A stretch of 64,000 nucleotides of DNA from Phytoseiulus persimilis (taxonomy: Eukaryota; Arthropoda; Arachnida; Mesostigmata; Phytoseiidae): assembly GCA_037576195.1 (NCBI GenBank), contig CM075103.1, forward strand, positions 19,158,001-19,222,000, given 5' to 3'. Shown in pieces: positions 58,468-64,000 of this stretch. Position 1 is the stretch's first letter. Each line of letters begins with the position of its first letter. The notes under the pieces are model-generated. The model was not told where the DNA came from and did not search any database. It saw only the letters and a program-made list of their open reading frames with translations. The position numbers and the translations under genes are program-made.

Positions 58468-60998
58468 GAACGAGGAAGAAAGTATCCGCCACGCATGGTG
58501 GTTTGATAGTGGCGTGACCGGAATTCCACCTACGAAGCTTCGCTCTCTCCTGCCGGCACGCCGTCACCTAGAACGTCATCGAGCTCATCTATTTTCGGTT
58601 CGCCGATATTTCAAATAGACTACAGGAACGAGGAGACCGGCTGTTGATTAGCATGGATATAATGTTGGAGGACATCGAGTCCCATAGAGCTATATTCCGA
58701 GGTTCCTCCCGGAGCAGTTCCCATCGGATGATGAGGATGTTCACTCCTTAAATGAATCAGGTTTTCAAAGAGTCAGCTTGTCCTCCTCCTCCCCCCGTCG
58801 TTCCTCCCAGCAAGCTCATCGACGAAGCGTTACGGGTTCTCGGAGATCAGCATTCTCAATGTACGAAGAATTCCTATGGAGCTAGTTTCGCTGAGTGGGA
58901 GTAACATGAAGCCATATCGGCGCAAGGCTCGTCTTAATTGCGCCACTGTGAATTAATGAGCTTTCGAGATCAACTTTCGCGGCGGAGCTGCTCATCGTAC
59001 ATCGCCGCAAGGACGCTCACCCTGACAGGCAACAAAGAGTTCTGCTACGAAAACATACCCATTGATTCGTCTTGGGCGCTCACCCTATGATTGGAGCCCT
59101 AAAACCATATATGTATATCCCTAATTCCCGATTCTACTAAAATCCTCTGCCTGAGTAGCCGATTCCAGTAAGCGCGCTATCCATAATACCCGATATCCCG
59201 GAGAATCCTCTTCCTCAGTTCGACGCTTGCTCAAAGCCTTCCAGCCTTTCGGGCTGAGCTCGAAGTGCGGAGGGAGTGAAGCCCAGAAGCGCGCGAAGAG
59301 GATTTCGGGACCATTCAGAAGCCTCGTATGTTTGGGACTGAATGCCGTAAATCGTCCAATAAAGAGCTGAGCTCCTATTGTTTTGAAATACCTCCACAGA
59401 GGAGCTTGTATTGGAAGCGGGCTTTTGTGAGAAAATAGCTTCGAGCCATTCAACCAGACGTCAGACGCGATCCAGCGTCGAAAATCCAAAGTTTCGTGGT
59501 TGGGAATCGAAATAGAAACACTATAGCAAATGTAAGCTCGATTAATGAACAGATTGGGGAACATTGTGCCTCGCAACTATTCCGATTACGGGAAACTCGC
59601 AGCTTCAATGCTGAAAATCTCTACAAGGCGAGATTGAAAGGACTGCGTCAGGATCAGCTGACTCAGGTTGGAGAGCTTGTTCGCCTCGGTTGCTGCGCTG
59701 CGATGAGTCGCGAGCAAACACACGCAAGATGGATGAATTCGATGCCCGAATTTCCCAGTTCTCACAGCTGAAGGGCATTGTTCATCGAGCTATCCTTCCA
59801 TTCTCCTTGTATCCATGGATTGACGGAATTCGATTAACGAATGATGCCTGAACTCGCAGGCTCTGCTGCTGACAGATGAACTTTCTCTAGAACTCCAGAA
59901 GCTCGATGGGGCTGAAGGCGGCATCTCAGGGGAGCCGGAAACACGATAATCAAGTTTCACTCGTGGTTCTCAATGTTTAGTCGTCATTCCAGTGTCCACC
60001 AGAATTTTCCTGAGTCGGTTCGGCGTGGAGTCGATGCGGGCTTGTTGCGAGTATCGAGAGATGCACATGATATTTTGAGGAGCTCCATCCCGGCTCCATA
60101 GTTCACGGAGAAACTTGAAATACTGAACCCGCGGAACCAGTTCAGACCCGTTCGATAGTGGCGCAACAAGAGGGGGCTTGCTGGTGTTCCGAAGGGATCG
60201 CTTTCCGTAGCGGCACGGAATTTCCATCGTCGTCGTCTCTGCGAGTCCAATGATTGGATTCTGTTTCCAGAATAAGAATGTTATCTTCGAAAGTCACCCC
60301 GTCGACTGCAAAGTGACAAGGGATGCTTATCGAGCTCATATGGGTTTCAATCAAGGGGCGTTCTCCTGCCTGAAAGATAACGCGGTGAAAACGGAAATCG
60401 CACGCGGGTCCGAGCACTTATTCTGCCTGCCCGATGCTGTCACCTCGTTTGGAGAAGCCGCGGTGTTGTCGAGGCCGCCGCAGCCATCCGGAAACCAGGA
60501 ACGTCATTCGACAGCCTCTCATTGGAAGTTCAATCAGTTGATGGAAAATTCCACCGCGTCGTCGACACGAAGGCGAACTGTTTGGAGGTTCGTGGATCGT
60601 TCTCTCATCCGGTGTCACAACAATGTTTGGCTCGGGGAGTCACGGCGCACCATTCAATCGACCTTGCTCAAAAAATCAAGTGAACTCAGGGGTTGGTGGA
60701 TGCACTCGTTCCCTGTGATGAAAAGATGGCTCGGAGTGCAAAAGGGTGAACGTTGAGTTCGAGGAAGCTGAGTCCACTAAATCAAGGATACAATGTTGTC
60801 GGTGTGTTGAGACGAAGGATGGACACTGCATTGCACGGGCCATCAGAGAAAGAGTGGGCAATCCGCCAGACCTTCGAATAGAATGCATTAATATATGCAC
60901 GCGTGCCCATCAAAACATTAGTCGAAAATGGAGTTGAGACATCGTATGAAGGTTTGCGGGGCGATCAGCGAAAAAAAGTTCGACAGAGTTTTCCCCAG
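58468..60998. other. Unassigned sequence
   Basis: 59121-59576 (-) has a 151-codon open frame ending in LSKRRTEEEDSPGYRVLWIA and a terminal SRIGN. 60746-60937 (+) has a cysteine-rich frame (IQCCRCVETKDGHC...ECINIC). Either could be an exon, but splice sites and homology are lacking. Confidence 0.3.
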
Positions 60999-61264
60999 CG
61001 GAAAACCTGGAAGAGTGTTCGCCTTACGGAGTAAAATTTCGAGTGACGCTCTTTCCACTTCATAATGAATTACAAAACTTGTTTTCCACATTGGTGATGC
61101 ACGGCTCAATCAAAAAAATGAACTACACAGGAGCCACGACTCACGTCATCCCGGGTCGCGTCGCGGCGAAACTCGAATCGGCCTCGCGTTACGTCGAAAC
61201 CACTCTGACTCTTCATTGGCCGGCCAAACTCGAGGCCGGAATGCCTTCTGTTTTGGATCACTGA
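60999..61264 (+). CDS. Possible last exon of an unknown protein
   Basis: After a good acceptor (AGTTTTCCCCAG) an open frame of about 88 codons reads ENLEECSPYGVKFRVTLFPL, then STLVMHGSIKKMNYTGATTH and YVETTLTLHWPAKLEAGMPS. It ends at TGA 61262-61264. Alternating hydrophobic residues suggest a beta-sheet extracellular domain. A consensus donor GTAAGT begins at 61266, directly after the stop, so either the stop is followed by a 3' UTR intron or the frame is misread. The family was not recognised. The cysteine-rich frame at 60746-60937 could be an earlier exon. Confidence 0.3.
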
Positions 61265-61821
61265 CGTAAGTCGGGTCCGAGTTGTTGTTGCCCCGAACGA
61301 ACCATAACGTTGGCAACTGCACGCCCAGAACAATTTTTTAATAACTCTGTTTCATCCGATCAAAGAGTCATCCTCTTCATCTCCTTGTTCGGGAAGGTTT
61401 TTTCGAGGAGTTCTCCTCCGAACGTTCAATCTCTTGACGTAATCATCTTCGGCTAATGTCTCATGGGAGCATTGAGCTTGCAGTCCCCTTCTGCAAAGCT
61501 TCCGAATGGCGAATACTGTCACATGAAGAGGTCGTTGGCGCCACGGACACTCAGCGAGAATCCACGCTGATAAGGGGAATGTTCCTTGCTCGACGTGTCA
61601 AAGAGGCTTACGGGGAGGGCCCGAGCTCCGCCCGAGATCTCAGTGCCCAGGTGTGTTGATACGTTGTTTCATGACAGATAACCGTGAATGCTCTTAAAAT
61701 GCCTCCTCCGAAGAAAAAACGCCGCCCAAAACAAAGAGCCTCCCTCCCATTCCCATCTGGAACATCGCGTGAGAAGACACCGAAAGCAGCTCTTCATGGC
61801 ATCCGCGGCATTCTGGGTTAG

Positions 61822-61996
61822 ATTCGTTGCTCGAGAAATAAGGATTCCGGGCAGCTCGGCAGTGCGGATTCGAGGAGAAGAGAAAGTACACGTTGGTGTT
61901 CCTGAGGGGCGGATTCGGGGGTACGAGCTGAGACAAGAAGCGAAACTTGAGTTCGAACTGGGACGAGCCCCGACTCAGCAAAGAGTTGCACGTGCT
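61822..61996 (+). CDS. Possible internal exon of an unknown protein
   Basis: Between an acceptor (TTCTGGGTTAG) and a consensus donor (GTGAGT at 61997) a frame of 58 codons reads FVAREIRIPGSSAVRIRGEE, then VHVGVPEGRIRGYELRQEAK and RAPTQQRVARA. It could join in phase to a short end after CACCTCAG at about 62098 (MQQTVSIK, stop). It is charged and looks soluble. No family was recognised and the link to 60999-61264 is unproven. Confidence 0.25.
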
Positions 61997-62129
61997 GTGA
62001 GTTCAGGTGGGACCCTGGTTACTTGATTCTGCTTTCTGAAGCAGGAGAGAACGGCGCCACCGAGGAACAAAAAATAGAGAACTTTTTGTTCACCTCAGAT
62101 GCAACAAACAGTTAGCATCAAATAAGCTA

Positions 62130-64000
62130 TTCCGGCACGGTGAATCTGTTTCCAAGTCGTATTTTCGTTAGGAAACATCGGAACCACAGTCGACGACTCA
62201 ACCCGACCTTCCCACAAACGAAACCGCGAAAATAGATCTTCGAAACGAATTCGTTCCTCAATCATCCCGTTTGAATGATATTCTCCAAGAAGCGCTGTTC
62301 CTTTGAATCCGTTGATGGCAAAGACAGGGTACAAGCAACTCGTCTTGATACAAGCTTCTCACATCTTTCTTTGCTGCGGACCTCCTCTCTGGTCAATCCG
62401 GTCGGCCCGACGCATCTGGAAGGTTCAGGACAGTTCTTGCCCATCAGCGCTAGCAGAGCTGTCTCTCCGTCATCTCTCAGCTCCGTTATGATTGAAGTGC
62501 TCGAATAGTTCCCGAACGGTTTCTTCAACCACTTCGTTACACTTCCGGGAGGCAAATGGCCAGGAGTGTTTTTGAACATGAACCCTCAGTGATTGATTTG
62601 CGAGTTGGCAGGACGCGCATTGGACTCCCAAAGCACGTTTGTATCAAACGTGTCGCTGAAGAAACACAACTCCCTGAGAGGTTCCTACTGATTTCGTGGA
62701 TAGCTAGGAACCGGGGGCTCCCATTAATCTGCCGAGGAATCCCGATAATGAAAATGATGGGCAGCGCTGAATACTTTGCCGCTCGACGGACGCTAAATGG
62801 TTCGTTGGAGAGAATTGATGGTTTGGCCAGACCATCGCTCGACTGTCGAAATTCTCTCGCGACTCACCATACGCAGAGTAGAGACTGAAGGAAACCAATG
62901 GCAAGGCCCAATGGTCCTAAACAAGGGAGACCGAGCTCAACGGGAAACAGATGGAGGATGTAGTCTGTCTGGTCTCGGAGGTAGCTCCCCCAAAAATCCA
63001 TGTCGACTCTCACGAGCCAAAGACACGATCGAGTGAATCGCAGGGCCGCCACTGAGAGGTCCTGCAGGCTGTCTCCTCGCCTTGACCTGTCGCGGATTCC
63101 TCTAACAAACTCCAACTGGAACCTTATTTGGTGATATTATGTTGCAGCGCAGGAATCGAGGTCGCGATTGCGCAGTGATTGTTTAAAATCAGAGGGCGAG
63201 GAAAAATTACTTCATATTCCTATAATTGTATGAGGAGCAGCGGGAAATGGCACAGTCAGAGTTCTTTATCCATTCACGACTCCGAGTCCACCTCGATGTC
63301 TGTGCAATCGATGTGGAGGTCCTCAAGAGCTGAGAAGCACTCTAAGCAGTCATGCTAGGCGATCCCTGTGCCCCCGACTTTTTTTTATTGCGGGGCGCAC
63401 GAATGATCTGGCGCGAACGACCTCTGTCTCTCGATTTGATCCGGTGCCAAACTCCGAGCTCGTCCTGCGCGATTGAATCCGTGATAGTTCGAGCAAAGGA
63501 GCTCACCAGAGCGTCATCCATCCGATATTGACCGTATGTGCAGGTCCGAATGCCAAGAAATTTCCCCTCGACGCGGCGACTAGCCTCTACGTTGGCCGGA
63601 TTGTCTCATCTCCATCCTCACAACCGAGTACACAGTCGCGGACGAAGATGTTTGTTGATCCCGAAACGAGGAATCGGTCGGGAATAAATTGAACTCTCTT
63701 CGGGTTTGGAGTCTGAGATCGCCCCTCTACGATCGATGTCGCGTAGTGCTCTGAAACTTTGGGAAAGGTCGGACGAGGCTCATCCTCGAGCGATCTCGAA
63801 TATTGAAAACCACGACTACGGGAATAACCCACTTCATGTGCGGTTCCCCGGTAACGACCAAACCGACGTTGAGTCGCTCTCAGCCCGAAAATGATTCCAG
63901 GTGAATGAGGCTTCCTGTCACCCATAGTCACCAGGGGCCGATCAACTTCTGGCACCGAGCCAACATGGCACAAGTTCCAGTTGAACTGTCACGAATTAAT
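62130..64000. other. Unassigned sequence to the window end
   Basis: Overlapping open frames of about 110 codons lie on both strands (62262-62579 minus, 62556-62888 plus, 63587-63973 minus). Both of the first two look protein-like, so neither was called. No repeat or RNA gene was seen. Confidence 0.35.

Noticed and set aside
59121-59576. 151-codon minus-strand open frame
   Set aside because: The end looks protein-like, but the first 40 residues do not. Without splice or homology support it was left as a note.

Overview
This window is nuclear DNA from a multicellular eukaryote, most likely an arthropod. Genes are interrupted by short GT-AG introns (about 65-440 bp), polyadenylation signals follow the stop codons, and the mobile elements are animal types: a cecropia-type mariner, R1-like and CR1-like LINE remnants, and a Tigger-like end. 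The tandem lipocalins would suit a mite or tick, and base composition is close to balanced, but the species is an inference. No operons, rRNA, CRISPR arrays or convincing tRNAs were seen.

Layout. 1-7.9 kb: a tandem array of lipocalin genes on the + strand. Copy A is only a 3' end cut by the window edge, copy B looks complete (five exons, 223 aa), and copy C is broken by a frameshift in its last exon. The duplicated unit of 2.5-3.4 kb runs up to the 3' end of the next gene. 7.9-9.2 kb: two minus-strand single-exon genes, a RAD51-paralogue (RAD51D-like) whose Walker A and B motifs are both degraded, and an unknown 98-aa protein with a basic N-terminus. 11.8-13.1 kb: a complete mariner with 31-bp perfect terminal inverted repeats, TA target duplications and an intact 342-aa D,D34D transposase. 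17.4-19.2 kb: a five-exon leucine-rich-repeat protein with one membrane segment near the C-terminus (5' end not found).

22.4-39.3 kb has no gene I can name. It is mostly an old direct duplication of an 8-9 kb unit, with matching blocks in the same order, LINE fragments, a 45-bp minisatellite and a CAAA microsatellite. 41.4-44.1 kb holds a 236-bp MITE directly abutting a Tigger-like end, then a large divergent inverted repeat. 46.2-47.1 kb is the decayed 3' end of an R1-like LINE. 55.8-56.2 kb (minus) is the C-terminal part of a mobile-element-associated arthropod protein family. 57.7-58.5 kb (minus) carries a 262-codon open frame that may be a membrane-protein exon, and 61-62 kb has possible unassigned exons.

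The recognised genes have unrelated roles: ligand carriage, recombinational repair, a receptor-like LRR protein and transposition. I found no convincing new multi-gene system. The most interesting items are the young lipocalin array with its palindromic frameshift, the RAD51 paralogue without nucleotide-binding motifs, and several clusters of imperfect short-word repeats. At this base composition dozens of open frames over 100 codons are expected by chance, so open frames without homology or splice support were mostly left out.
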